Assembly (NCBI GenBank): GCA_015680685.1
Contig: MNCI01003890.1
Location: 36,172 to 100,171, forward strand
DNA from: Gnetum montanum
Taxonomy: Eukaryota > Streptophyta > Gnetopsida > Gnetales > Gnetaceae
Direction of reading: 5' to 3'
Length of the DNA: 64,000 nucleotides
Below are positions 22,887 to 33,192 of the stretch, in pieces. Position 1 is the first letter of the stretch; the number at the start of each line of letters is the position of its first letter. Position numbers and translations under genes: made by a program. The notes below the pieces were generated by a model that searched no databases, was not told where the DNA came from, and was given only the letters and a program-made list of their open reading frames with translations.

Positions 22887-23726
22887 TGATGAGTGGTGAG
22901 GTACCCCTACACTCAACCATACGAATACGAGCATTTCACGCATGATCCAGTCAAACTCCGTAGATGGGCTAGTTCTGGTATCTAGATAGTTACTCATTGA
23001 TCGCAGTTCGTTGTCTTCCCATCTGGACTAATATTTGCTTTTTCACATATGGTTTAGTCCAAAGTGAGGTGTATGATGTGTTTCCTATCACTATGCTACT
23101 CCTAGGGACAATGCAAAGTAACTTTGTTTTAAGCTAAGAGGGAAAGGGAGAAGAGAATCTAAGTTAGCCTAAGTGTAATGAGCATTCGTCCTTAATCATC
23201 CGTACACATTTTGGACCTCATGTACTGCTACTGGGATTACCAAGCGCATGTCCTAGGTATGCTATTGGGATACCAAGTAGTCACACTTAAAATGCTCGTG
23301 ATTAATTCGTACTCATTCTATGTTTAATGACAAGGATAGGAGAGGAAGGTAGAGAGAGATTAATTAAGAAAGCAGTAAATAACAATTAAATAATTAAACT
23401 AAGTGAATGCTGCAATGATGAAGTAATCTTGATCTTTATTTCTGGTCATGTGTGTGTCCAAGTATGTCACACTCGAATGAAGGTGTCGTACAATTACAAT
23501 CATCACACTGTGGGCATGCACTGGGAGAAAGGGTTGAGAAGAACTAAAAATGAAAAATAACTTCTAACTGAACTACTAATCCCTTGACTCCTTGTGCCTA
23601 CATGTGTATTTATAGGCCTGCACAGGAGTCACGATATCATGTATCCGATATGGCTAGCCAGGCCACAATATTGTGGATTCGATATCATAGGTCCAATATT
23701 AGAGCCTAATGAATCATGATTCATCA
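22887..23726 (-). mobile_element. 3' LTR of M1
   Basis: An 840-bp LTR in minus orientation. On plus it reads from TGATGAG (22,887) to TTCATCA (23,726). The minus-strand TATA box is at 23,607-23,614, with GATATC-type modules at 23,632-23,700. The outer U3 end is a near-perfect 20-bp palindrome (TAATGAATCATGATTCATCA, 23,707-23,726). A polypurine tract lies immediately outside at 23,727, so this is the 3' LTR of the element to its right. Confidence 0.9.
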
Positions 23727-23737
23727 TACCTCCACGA
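23727..23737 (-). promoter_or_regulatory. Polypurine tract of M1
   Basis: On the minus strand CGTGGAGGTA abuts the LTR. The same site reads GTGGGGGT(A) in M3 and at 59,140, so one purine-run base has changed here. Confidence 0.7.
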
Positions 23738-23958
23738 CTGAATGAAAACTCGTCCTCAAGTTGTACAAAATGAGAATAAGTCCCATTGATTACACAATGG
23801 ATAGGGATGGGATTATTGACTACCTAGGAATTATTCATGCTGCAGTGGAGAATTGAATAGAACAAAATTAGGACACGAACACAAAATTACAAAGTTGCAA
23901 AATTGCAAAATTTTATTGGAACTCATGTGGTTCCAGGTGACAATGGCTCCTCCATGGA

Positions 23959-26712
23959 TTACTTCCCCTTGTCTTGTGCTCCAGGTTTTGGGATTTGGTG
24001 GCTCTGAAGGAGTGCCTAGAGTTTTTCCTCTTCGATTCAGGGATCCTTTGTTGTCCATGCTAATGCTCCAATGTTTGATGGAGTTGACACTTCCCATGGA
24101 CACAGTAGTTGCAAAAACATCTGATTTGCTTTGACGTACCAGGCCGCAAATAGCTATCGTTCCTCCTCATAGGCTCTAGCTTTATCCTTGTAGTCCTAGT
24201 AATCTGTAAGCCATCAAGCCAAGTCTGCAGTGACATCTTTCTACCCTTGGTAGCTAGCCTTAACCACCTCCAATTTAGAATTTGTGATTTCTAGCCTTTG
24301 CAATGTTTTCTTGTGTTCCAAAAATTCTATTTCATATTTAGCATAGGTGGTAGTTGTCTGCTTCTCTAGCTCTTTTCTCGGGTGTCCTGCTGTTAACATG
24401 GCTAGGTTGGCATATCGCAAATTTTCCAATTCCATGTCCTCTGTAAGATCTTGGATCTGTAGGTCTCGACTTTTGAGCTCTGCCTAGAGTGTGAATGCAT
24501 ATGTGTCCAATATGGCCCACCAATTAGTGTCTTCAGTGTTGAAGGTGTTAATGTGGGCCTTGGCCATATGGATCTCTTTCTCGATGACTTGCTTGTACAT
24601 CCCCACCTGGTCTCTGAAATTCTCTTTTAATTTTTCATGTCGCTTGGTCTCGTTTTACCACACGCTTATTTCAATGGTCATCTTCTAGCGGATTACACGT
24701 ACCTCCTCCATTGAGAGGTTTGATTCTCTCTGGCCAAGCAATTCATGTCTTGGTTGACCCTGACCAATTGTTCTTATAACTATTGAAAATTTTCTTTGAG
24801 AACATTTTTCTATTTCTCCACAGTGGTGAATCAAAGATTGTCCACGACAAGCTGTTTATTTTCTTCTTACAAGGCCTTGAGTGCTTTGGCATGTACATAT
24901 GTTTGTACTTGTGCCTTGGAAGCATCCCAATCGGCCTTCTTCTTCTCCTCCCCACTCTTTTATTATCTTCCAATAGTTTATTGAGCTACTCTGTCCTGAA
25001 AGTGTCTAGTTGGTCTACAGGAATGCATTAAGATGGGTCCCGCTGTGTAATTTGTAGGGTAACGAGCCTTTCTTGGAGTCTTGCCTACTTTGCCTCCACA
25101 TGCTCAACCCTGATCTCTACCATGACCAGCTTTCCTTTGGTAGATATGAGCTCTAATTACATTGTTGAGACATGTTGCAGAATGTCAAACAAGGATGTCA
25201 TCACTTGTCCTATTTGCAACAACCGATCAAGAACATCCTCATGCTCCGCAGGAGTCATCGAGGGACTGGCTAGAGTTTGAGCATCACATGCTCTTGTGAA
25301 ATTCATTGGTGGCACAAGAAGGACGTTAAAGGATTTCTTGATGTGGTCTGTGACCACTTCTGTGGCTCCTACTACATCTTGGTGCTACATGATCACTATT
25401 GTGGCCCCTTCACCAGTCTCTAGTTATACCTGAAAGGATGCAACATTCCCTAAAATCTATTGTGACCAATGTGTCTCCCTTCCTCCTATCTAGATAGACA
25501 CTTTACCTTATGTGCAATCCATAGAAACTGTGGGCCCTATAGCATCATTGATGACACGGAAGAGATTGGCATCATCACGACTTCCCCGACTGACCATCTC
25601 AACGATGGCCTCAGATGGCTCATTGACAGTCAATAATCCTATGGCAATGATGGCGGTTGGTCTCACTGGCTCGTGCTAGGCCCTACTCCTTGCTATTGAC
25701 TGGGCCCTGTACTTGGGAGTTGGCTAGGCCCTGTAGTTTGAGTTGTAGTGGGTCCCATAATCTATTCTTGTTCTGGCTCCAGTGTCTCACTAGCACTCTC
25801 CCTTTGGGCTGGTGGCATTAGTAATTCAGCGAATGAAGCATTTTGGGCTCTTCTAGAGACATCATTGGTGTACCCCAAAATTCCAACATGCCTACACAGC
25901 TTCCTGATGAGACAAGAAAAGTGCAACGTGAACTTCCCTATCTTACGTTCTTCAAACCACCTTAAGATCTCCATGAGATACAAATGGGGAAGGTTAGCAT
26001 TAAACTTTCCCATCAATATCACACTTCCTCTTGCCGCATACATTGAGACTCTATTTAGTCCTTTCATGGGAAAGATGTGATAAGTGCCAACTTTGAAATA
26101 TATTCTTTCTTTCAATGTCAACTCCCCATATGTCTTGTCCTCCTTGTCATACGTCCTGTCCAACCAAATTCTTTGTGCATCATCATTGAAGCGAGTGGAC
26201 AGGTGAGCAACTTTTGGCCCTGTATTTAGAAGGTTCAACACTTCCAAAATGGCCTTGGTGAAAAAATCTATAGACACACCACAAATGTCAACTATGGTGC
26301 CTTCTTCTTTATTATGCTAGAATTGGTACATTTCTCCTAAGTACTAGGCACCACTTTTAGAGAGGATGGGTCATAATGGAGATCCTTTGAGTTGGTCCCT
26401 AACGGGCTCAGGAGTTAACTTCGTGAAAGGTCCAAAGTTCAATTCCACGATCACAGCTACTGATGTGGACCTTTCGTGGATTGCTTGCATGCATTCCAGG
26501 GGCAATGTAAGATGTTGTCCCTATTCAAGCACTTTAGCAGCTCCTGCTTTTGCCTATCCCAACTGCACAATAGCAGGAGGCTCTTGATGGATGCTAAATG
26601 ATTGCACCTCCTACTCTGCATGTTGCTTGGGAGTCGCTTGGCCTTTGCCTCTCCTTGGTCGCTTGGACACACCTTAAGAGGGTCCTTCTTGTTGTCCACA
26701 TTTAGGGGCCAT
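23959..26712 (-). pseudogene. M1 extra ORF (917 codons, coiled-coil protein), decayed
   Basis: It starts MAPK at 26,712 and ends QDKGK-stop at 23,959, a span of 2,754 nt, the same as in M2. In order: a basic NLS-like KRPRRGKG (residues about 17-24) and a VELNFGPFTKL block. The globular region (residues about 146-316) has DRTYDKEDKTYGELTLKERI, ARGSVILMGK and SCLIRKLCRH. Then follow ..ILDRLLQIGQ-like and long heptad-rich stretches (about 450-825), and a C-terminal AAWYV block. Several stops are TAG where M2 has CAG or TGG (26,611; 26,317). It lies in the envelope position, between gag and the 3' LTR. The function is unknown. The globular part recalls plant retrotransposon ORF domains (possibly Pfam PF20167 or the ATHILA ORF-1 family), unverified. 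Confidence 0.75.
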
Positions 26713-26760
26713 CTACAATCACATGAGGCCGATCATTAGTAAGGTTGCTTACAAAAGTTG
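26713..26760 (-). promoter_or_regulatory. Putative branch point and 3' splice site before M1 ORF
   Basis: On the minus strand TTACTAATGATC lies about 25 nt before TGATTGTAG, which directly abuts the ATG. M2 has the same arrangement with TGATTGCAG. It fits a plant acceptor, so the ORF may be translated from a spliced RNA. Confidence 0.45.
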
Positions 26761-27204
26761 AGTTATACCTTACTTCTTGCCTTAATGAGTTTGTTTTCTT
26801 ATTTTGTGTGATTCAAAGTTTAGAAATTTTGTGAAAATGTCCCCTAAAAGTTTTAATATTGGGCCTAATTTGATTAGGTGGCTATAATATTTAATTTCCC
26901 GATGTAGGTGAGGAGATAAGATTGTTTTTGGCAATATGCTTATCATTTTTATACTCAATTACCCTTTATAGTATCCTTCGGGAAATGGTAAATTTTGAAA
27001 AATTTATGCATGATTTGGAGTGTACCCTTCCCCCACGACTAAGCTAAACACTGCAGGTTCAGGTAAGTTCAATCAGAATGAGAATCAGATCACTAGCAAG
27101 CGAGTTATGGCTGGTTGACCAAGAGGTGCGCAAGTCGCAATTTGTGGAAGAAAATTTAAAAACTCCCCCACATGAATAGTTGAGAATGATGTTGATGTGT
27201 CCTG
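26761..27204 (-). other. M1 putative leader/intron region
   Basis: Non-coding, and homologous to 31,120-31,560 of M2. A conserved AAGGGTAATT (near 26,963 in M1 and 31,332 in M2) is a possible 5' splice site, though weak. No other feature was seen. Confidence 0.35.
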
Positions 27205-27305
27205 GGGGGTCCATATATATAATTTTTGTTGACGCGATATCGCATACTCAATAGTGTGGCCCCGATATGGCATCAAACCCGATATCGCGTACCTGATATC
27301 GCGAC
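27205..27305 (-). promoter_or_regulatory. M1 internal promoter-like block
   Basis: A minus-strand TATATATA box (27,213-27,222) is preceded by GATATCGC-type palindromes (27,231-27,304), the same modules that sit upstream of the LTR TATA boxes. It lies about 500 bp upstream of the ORF ATG. M2 has an equivalent block at 31,570-31,680 with the same spacing. Confidence 0.55.
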
Positions 27306-27580
27306 CTATTTAAAATAGTGTACTTGGAAAAATTGATGAATTTTTGAAATTTCAAGGCCAAAAATGAAGGCTTTGAGGTCAATGTGAATAGTCCATGGTA
27401 TTGTTAAATAGACCAGAAGGCACAAAAAGTATAATGGGGTAGGATTTGACAATGAAATTCATGTCGAATGAGGAAAAAGGACATGTTTTGGTACATAGGA
27501 ATGGTTAAATCGGAAGGATGATAAGGGAAAGAATAATGTTGGTAATGTAGTACTTGGAGGCTATAAAATGATGTGATGAT
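27306..27580 (-). other. M1 internal non-coding sequence up to the gap
   Basis: Homologous to about 31,680-31,945 of M2 (shared CAGAAGGCACAAA, AAGGATGATAAGGGAAAG-like). No gene. It ends at the N run. Confidence 0.6.
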
Positions 27581-27635
27581 NNNNNNNNNNNNNNNNNNNN
27601 NNNNNNNNNNNNNNNNNNNNNNNNNNNNNNNNNNN
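27581..27635. other. Assembly gap (N)
   Basis: 55 undetermined bases. The left end of the M2 3' LTR and the M1/M2 junction lie in or next to it. Confidence 1.
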
Positions 27636-28090
27636 TGGGATACCAAGTAGTCACACTTAAATGCTCGTGATTAAGTCGTACTCATTCCACATTTAAATAG
27701 TTTAGGGTAAAGAGATGCTAACTACAAAAGCAATAAATAACAATAATAATTAAATAATTAAACTGAGTGAATGCTGCAATGATGAAGTAATCTCAATCTT
27801 TATTTTTGGTCATGTGCATGTCCAAGTACGTCACACTCGAATAAAGAATGTCGTACAATTACAATCATCACACTGTAGGCATGCACTGAGAGAGAGGGTT
27901 GAGAGAGAAATGACAAAAAGATCCTACACTAAACTGACTCTCTAAAAACTGACCAAAAGACTCCTTTCCTATGTGCTTTCATGTGTATTTATAGTCTCAC
28001 ATAGGAACCATGATATTGCATATCCGATATCGTTGTTGGATGCGATATCGCGTACCCGATATCATGTACCCGATGAATCACAATTCATTA
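27636..28090 (-). mobile_element. 3' LTR of M2, truncated by gap
   Basis: Matches the 5' LTR at 35,555-36,012 almost base for base. TATA box on minus at 27,987-27,994 and GATATC modules at 28,011-28,075. The U3 end CAATTCATTA is shared only with the 5' LTR of M2. Confidence 0.9.
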
Positions 28091-28100
28091 AACCCCCACA
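28091..28100 (-). promoter_or_regulatory. Polypurine tract of M2
   Basis: TGTGGGGGTT on the minus strand abuts the LTR U3 end. Confidence 0.75.
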
Positions 28101-28319
28101 ACTGAATGAAAACTCATCCTCGAGTCAAAATGAGAACAAGTCCCATTAATTACATAGTGGATAGGTATGGGATTATTGACTAACAAGGAAGCTATTCATG
28201 CCACAATGGAGAACTTAATAGAACAAGATTGGACATAACACGACAAAATGAAAAATTCCTAAAGTTACAAAATTGGGTGGAACTCATGTGGTTCTTGGTG
28301 GTGGTGGCTCCTCCATGGG

Positions 28320-31073
28320 TCACTTTCCCTTGTCCTGCACTCCAGGTTTTGGAAGGTGATGACGTTGAAGTAGTGCTTGGAGCTTCTCCTCTTCAGTTTG
28401 AGGATCCTGTGCCATCCATGCTGATGCTCCAATGTTTGATGGAGTCGACACCTCCCATGGGCATGATAGTTGCGAAAACGTTGTGTTGGCTTTGACATAC
28501 CAGGCTGCAAACAACCATCGTTCCTCCTCATAAATTCTCGCTTTGTCGTTGTACTCCTAAAAATCTATAAGCCTTCGAGCCAAGTTTGTTGCAACATCTT
28601 TTTATCCTTGGTAGCTTGCTTTAACCACCTCCAATTCAGAATTTGCAACCTCCAGCTTTTGCAACGTTTTCTTGTGTTCTGCAAATTCTACTTCATACTT
28701 GGCATAGGTGGTAGCTACCTACTTCTCAAGCTATATCCTCAGATGCCCTGCTATCAACATGGCTAGATTGGCATACCTTAGATTTTCCAACTCCATGTAT
28801 TTTGTAAGATCTTGAATCTATAGGACCCAGCTCTTTAGTTCTACCTGGTGGGCAAATGCATATGTATCCAATATGGCCTACCAATCAATGTGTGATGCAT
28901 TGAAAGCATTGATGTGGGCCTTGGCCATATGGATCTCTTTTTTGATAATTTGTTTGTACATTCCCACCTAGTCTTGAAAGTGCTCTTTTAACTTTTTGTG
29001 CCGCTTGACCTCATTCTACCAAGCTCTTATTTCAATGGCCGTCTCTTGATGGATGGCGCGTACCTCCTCCATTGAGAGGGTTGATTTTCTTTGGCCAAAC
29101 AGCTCATGTCCTGGTTGACCCTGATCAACTGTTCACGCAGCCACTAAAAATGTTCTTCGAGAACATTCTTTTATTTATCCACAGAGGTCAACCGAAGATT
29201 GTTAGCAACAAGCTATTTGTTTTCTTCCTGTAAGGCCTTAAGTGCCTTAGCGTGCACGTAAGTTTGTGCTTGTGCCATGGAGGCATTCCAATCGGCCTTC
29301 TCTTTTTCCTCTGCCACCTTTTTATTTTCTGTCAGTAATTTGTTGAGTTGGTTTATCCTGAAGGTGTCTAGCTGGTCCGTAGAATGAATTGAGAGGGATC
29401 CCGCTATGCTGCTTGTAGGGTTATGAGCCTTTCTTGTAGTCTTGTAACTTCTGCTTCTACATGCTTGGCCCTCACCTCTGTCATGACCAACTTTCCTTTA
29501 GTGGAGATGAGGTCTAATTGTACTGCCGTAACATCCTATGGGATGTCAAACAAGGATGTCATCATCTATCCTATTTGCAGTAGTCGATCAAGCACATCCT
29601 CATGCTCCGCAGGAGTCATTGAGGGATCGGCCAAAGTTTGAGCATCTTGTGCTCCTGTGAAATCTATTGGTGGCAGAATAGGGACGTTGAAAGATTCCTT
29701 GATGTGGTCTGTGACCACCTCTACACCTCCAGCTCCATCCTAGTGCTACATGACCACCACTGTGGCCTCTTCACTTGTTTCTAGTTGCACCTGGAAGGAT
29801 GCAGTGTTCCCTACACTCTGTTGTGACCAATAACTCTCCTCTCCTCCTATTTGAATGGACACCTTTCCTCGTGCACGATCTATAGAGACAATGGATCATA
29901 CAGTATCATCGATGATGCAGAAGAGATTTGCATCATCATGACTTCCCCAACTGATTGTCTCAATGATGGCCCTGGGATGGCTCATCGACAGTCAATAGTC
30001 CTGCAACGGTGGTGGCGGTTGGTTTCGTTGGCTCATGCTAGGCCCTGCTTCTTGTTATTGACTGGGTCCTGTGCTTGGAGTTTGGCTAGGCCCTATGAGT
30101 TGAGTTGCAGTGGGCCTCACTGTCTATTCTTGTTATGGTCCCAGTGTCTCACCAGCAATTTTCCTTGCAGCTGGTGGCTTTAGTAGTTCAGTGTATGAAG
30201 CATTTTGGGCTTTCTTGAGGACATCATTGGTGTATCCTTGATTACCAGCATGATTGCACAGCTTCCTGATGAGACAAGGAAAGGGCAACACAAACTTCCC
30301 TATCTTACGTTCCTCAAACCACCTTAGGATCTCCATGAAATATAGATGAGGTAGGTTAGCATTAACCTTTCCCATCAATATCGCACATCCTCTTGCCACA
30401 TATGTTGAAATTCTATTCAACCCTTTTGTGGGGAAGGTGTTATAAGTTCCAATTTTAAAGTAGATTTTCTCTTTCAACGTCAACTCTCCATAGGTCCGTT
30501 TTCTTTACCGTACACCCTGTCTAACCAAACCTTTCATGCATCAGCATCAAAGTGAGTGGATAGACAAGCAACCTTTGGCCCTGTATTCGGAAGGTTTAAT
30601 ACTTCCAAAATGGCTTGGATGGAGAAATCAACAGATACACCGCAAATGTTAATTATGGTGCCTTATTCTTTATTGTGCCAAAATTGATACGTTTCTCCTA
30701 AGTATTAGGCATGGCTTTCAGAGAGGATAGGCCATAATGGGGACCCTTTGAGGTGGTCCCTAATGGCCTCAGGAGAGAATTTTGTGAAAGGTCCAAAGTT
30801 CAATTCCACGATCATGGCAACTAATGTGGACTTTTCACGGATGGCCTGAACACACTCCAGGGGCAACGTGAGGTGTTGTCCTTGTTTGAGCACTACAGCA
30901 GCTCCTCCTTCTACCTTTCTTGATTGCACAGTGATACGGTCTTCTTGATGGATACTGAACAATTGCTCCTCCTGCTCTGCGTGTTGTTCAACAGGCACCT
31001 GTCATCCACCTCTCCTGGGTTTCTTAAACATGCCCTGAGAAGGACCTTCTTGTTCTGCACGCTTTGGGGCCAT
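28320..31073 (-). pseudogene. M2 extra ORF (917 codons), best-preserved copy
   Basis: ATG at 31,073 (MAPKRAEQEGPSQG), stop at 28,320, span 2,754 nt. A basic KKPRRGG motif follows the start. The TLPLECVQAIREKST and FGPFTKFSPEAIRDH blocks come next. The globular domain has ELTLKEKIYFKIGTY, GLNRISTYVARG and FPCLIRKLC (30,483-30,133). The middle is rich in predicted helical heptads, and the end has AAWYVKANTTFS and QDKGK. One frameshift lies near 30,500 and scattered stops occur, so it is dead but recent. No retroviral enzyme or envelope motif (signal peptide or clear membrane span) was recognised. It is preceded by an acceptor-like TGATTGCAG and a promoter-like block. Role unknown. Confidence 0.75.
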
Positions 31074-31120
31074 CTGCAATCACACAGGGCCAATCATTAG
31101 TAAGGTTTCTTACCATAGTT
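31074..31120 (-). promoter_or_regulatory. Putative branch point and 3' splice site before M2 ORF
   Basis: Minus strand: CTTACTAATGATTGG, then TGTGATTGCAG immediately before ATG. CTAAT fits a plant branch site at the usual distance (about 25 nt) from the AG. It is conserved with M1. Confidence 0.5.
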
Positions 31121-31569
31121 AAGTTATACCTTACTTCCTACCTTAATGAGTCAATTCTAATTCCGTGTGATTTTAAGGTTAATATTTTTTATGGAAATTC
31201 CCCCAAAAGATTTTAATATTGGTCCACTTTGCTTAGGTGGTCTCATAATTTTAATTTCCTAGTATAGGTAAGGAGATGAAATTGTTTTTTTTTTTTGCAC
31301 ATGTTTATTATTATTTTTATAACTAATTACCCTTGATAGTGTCCTTTGGGCGATGATGAATTTCAAAAAAAATATGCGCACTTGGTGTGTACCCCTCCCC
31401 CATGACTAAGCTAAACACTCCAAGTTCAAGTAGGTTCAAATGAAATAAAAATTGGAACACCAACGAGTGAGTTATGATTATTGAAGCAAGAGATGCGCAA
31501 TCGCAAGTCGTAGAAAGAAATTTAAAAAACTTCCCCCACGTGATCAATTACAAATGATATTGATAGGCA

Positions 31570-31680
31570 TGGGGGAATATATATATTTTTAGGACGTGAT
31601 ATCACATACTTGCTAGCGGGGCCCGATATTGCTTTAGACACAATATTGCGTACCTAATATCACATCCTATCAAAAATAGG
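31570..31680 (-). promoter_or_regulatory. M2 internal promoter-like block
   Basis: A minus-strand ATATATATAT box (31,577-31,587) lies about 505 bp upstream of the ORF ATG. It is preceded by GATATT/GATATC modules (31,597-31,670) like those of the LTR U3. Confidence 0.5.
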
Positions 31681-33192
31681 GCACTTGAGAAAATTACCAA
31701 TTTTTTTTAAAATTTTCAAAATTCTAAAGTATAAACTGAGGACATATAGATCAATATAAAGGGGTCCAGGGTAATACAACTAATTCAGAAGGCACAAAGA
31801 TTAGAATGGTGTAAAATCTATCAATGAAAATCATAAAAAGTAGGGGAAAAAAGATATGTGTTATCTTATAGGAACATTTGAACTAGAAGGATAATAAGGG
31901 AAAGAAAAAATCATTGGTAATACTTAGAGGGTAGTGAATAATGTGCGGTAGATGTGTTATGAGTGCAATCACATGGGTTACGCAAGTGGGTCCTCCCCAA
32001 AGCAGGTTCCTACCTATAATGCCCTTGCATAACCACACCTTAAAATGTTCGTGGGCACTAGAAGGGTTAAGTGCAATCAACACCAATTTCACAAAATACA
32101 TACATGTAAATATCATCGCGATGAGAGCTGAATTCCATGCTACCCAATTCATAAGCCACAATTATACGAACAATGAGGTGAGGTGAATTGTATAAGGGAT
32201 TATAGAGATTGGGACATGAGGTAACAGACTCAGGGCACAATGAATCTTGCGTGTAGGGCATGATTAATGTGTCATTAACCCATCACTTCGAAATTAAGAC
32301 CAAGTCCATTCCCTAATCAGTGACATTGCATTGCTTCATCCAATGATGGATGACCATAAGAGCACCATGACAGCAAGGCATACAATCACTTGGCATTTTG
32401 TACAAGGGAGGAGTGATTTTGCTTTGTGGCACTTTTTTTTTGAATGTTTAATCCAAAGAAGCTACCAACCTTCAGGCATGGGTGCATGTCTTTCCAGTGG
32501 AACCCCCTAGAATAGCATTATTTTTTTTTGGTTGAGTGCCTTTTGATTACTCTTACTCCCATTTTTCATTAGATCTACAAGGATCTTAGTACAACCAAGC
32601 TACATGATAACTCCTACAAATGCCACCAAAGAGAATCCACAAGTCCCCTTGATGTCACACCCTGGTCATTCCCACTTAGTCCATTCTTCTTCGCTCTAGG
32701 TATAATGAACACAATATTATTTTAAGTCTTAATGATTAGGAATATCATTGTACCCAGGGTAGAACCTCTTATGAATAGAATGGATGAATGGATGTTGTGG
32801 GCTCGCTATTCAAATAATTAGTTACCTAAGACTTAATAGCATAGAATAACACCTCAACCAACGAGTCACATGAGTGTTTTATTCGTAGATGAGATTACTC
32901 ACAAAAAGATAAAAAGATAAGAAGATAAAAAGACAAAAAGACAATAAGTTGAAAAGTGAAAAACTGAAAAACAAAAATTCAAAACTAAAGAAATGAAAAA
33001 TATTTATTAATCCTTCTTGTTATTACAATGGGGGGTATCCCCCATAACTAAATAGTTGAGCTTGGCTAGGATTAATAAATGAAGAACTGGGATCCTTGCA
33101 TGTTGGAAATGTTGGGACTTGGTTATACGTACCTTATTGGGGTTCACACACTTGATTACAGTAAACATAGTCGGGCAATTTATAAGATGTAG
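31681..33192 (-). other. M2 non-coding middle region
   Basis: It lies between gag and the internal promoter. Both strands show only short stop-broken frames, with A/AG-rich runs at 32,905-33,000. No pol homology was recognised. The part 31,681-31,945 recurs in M1 at 27,306-27,580. Confidence 0.6.

Noticed and set aside
27056-27067. Plus-strand splice donor (CAGGTAAGT)
   Set aside because: It lies opposite the direction of the M1 ORF and no plus-strand exon is nearby.
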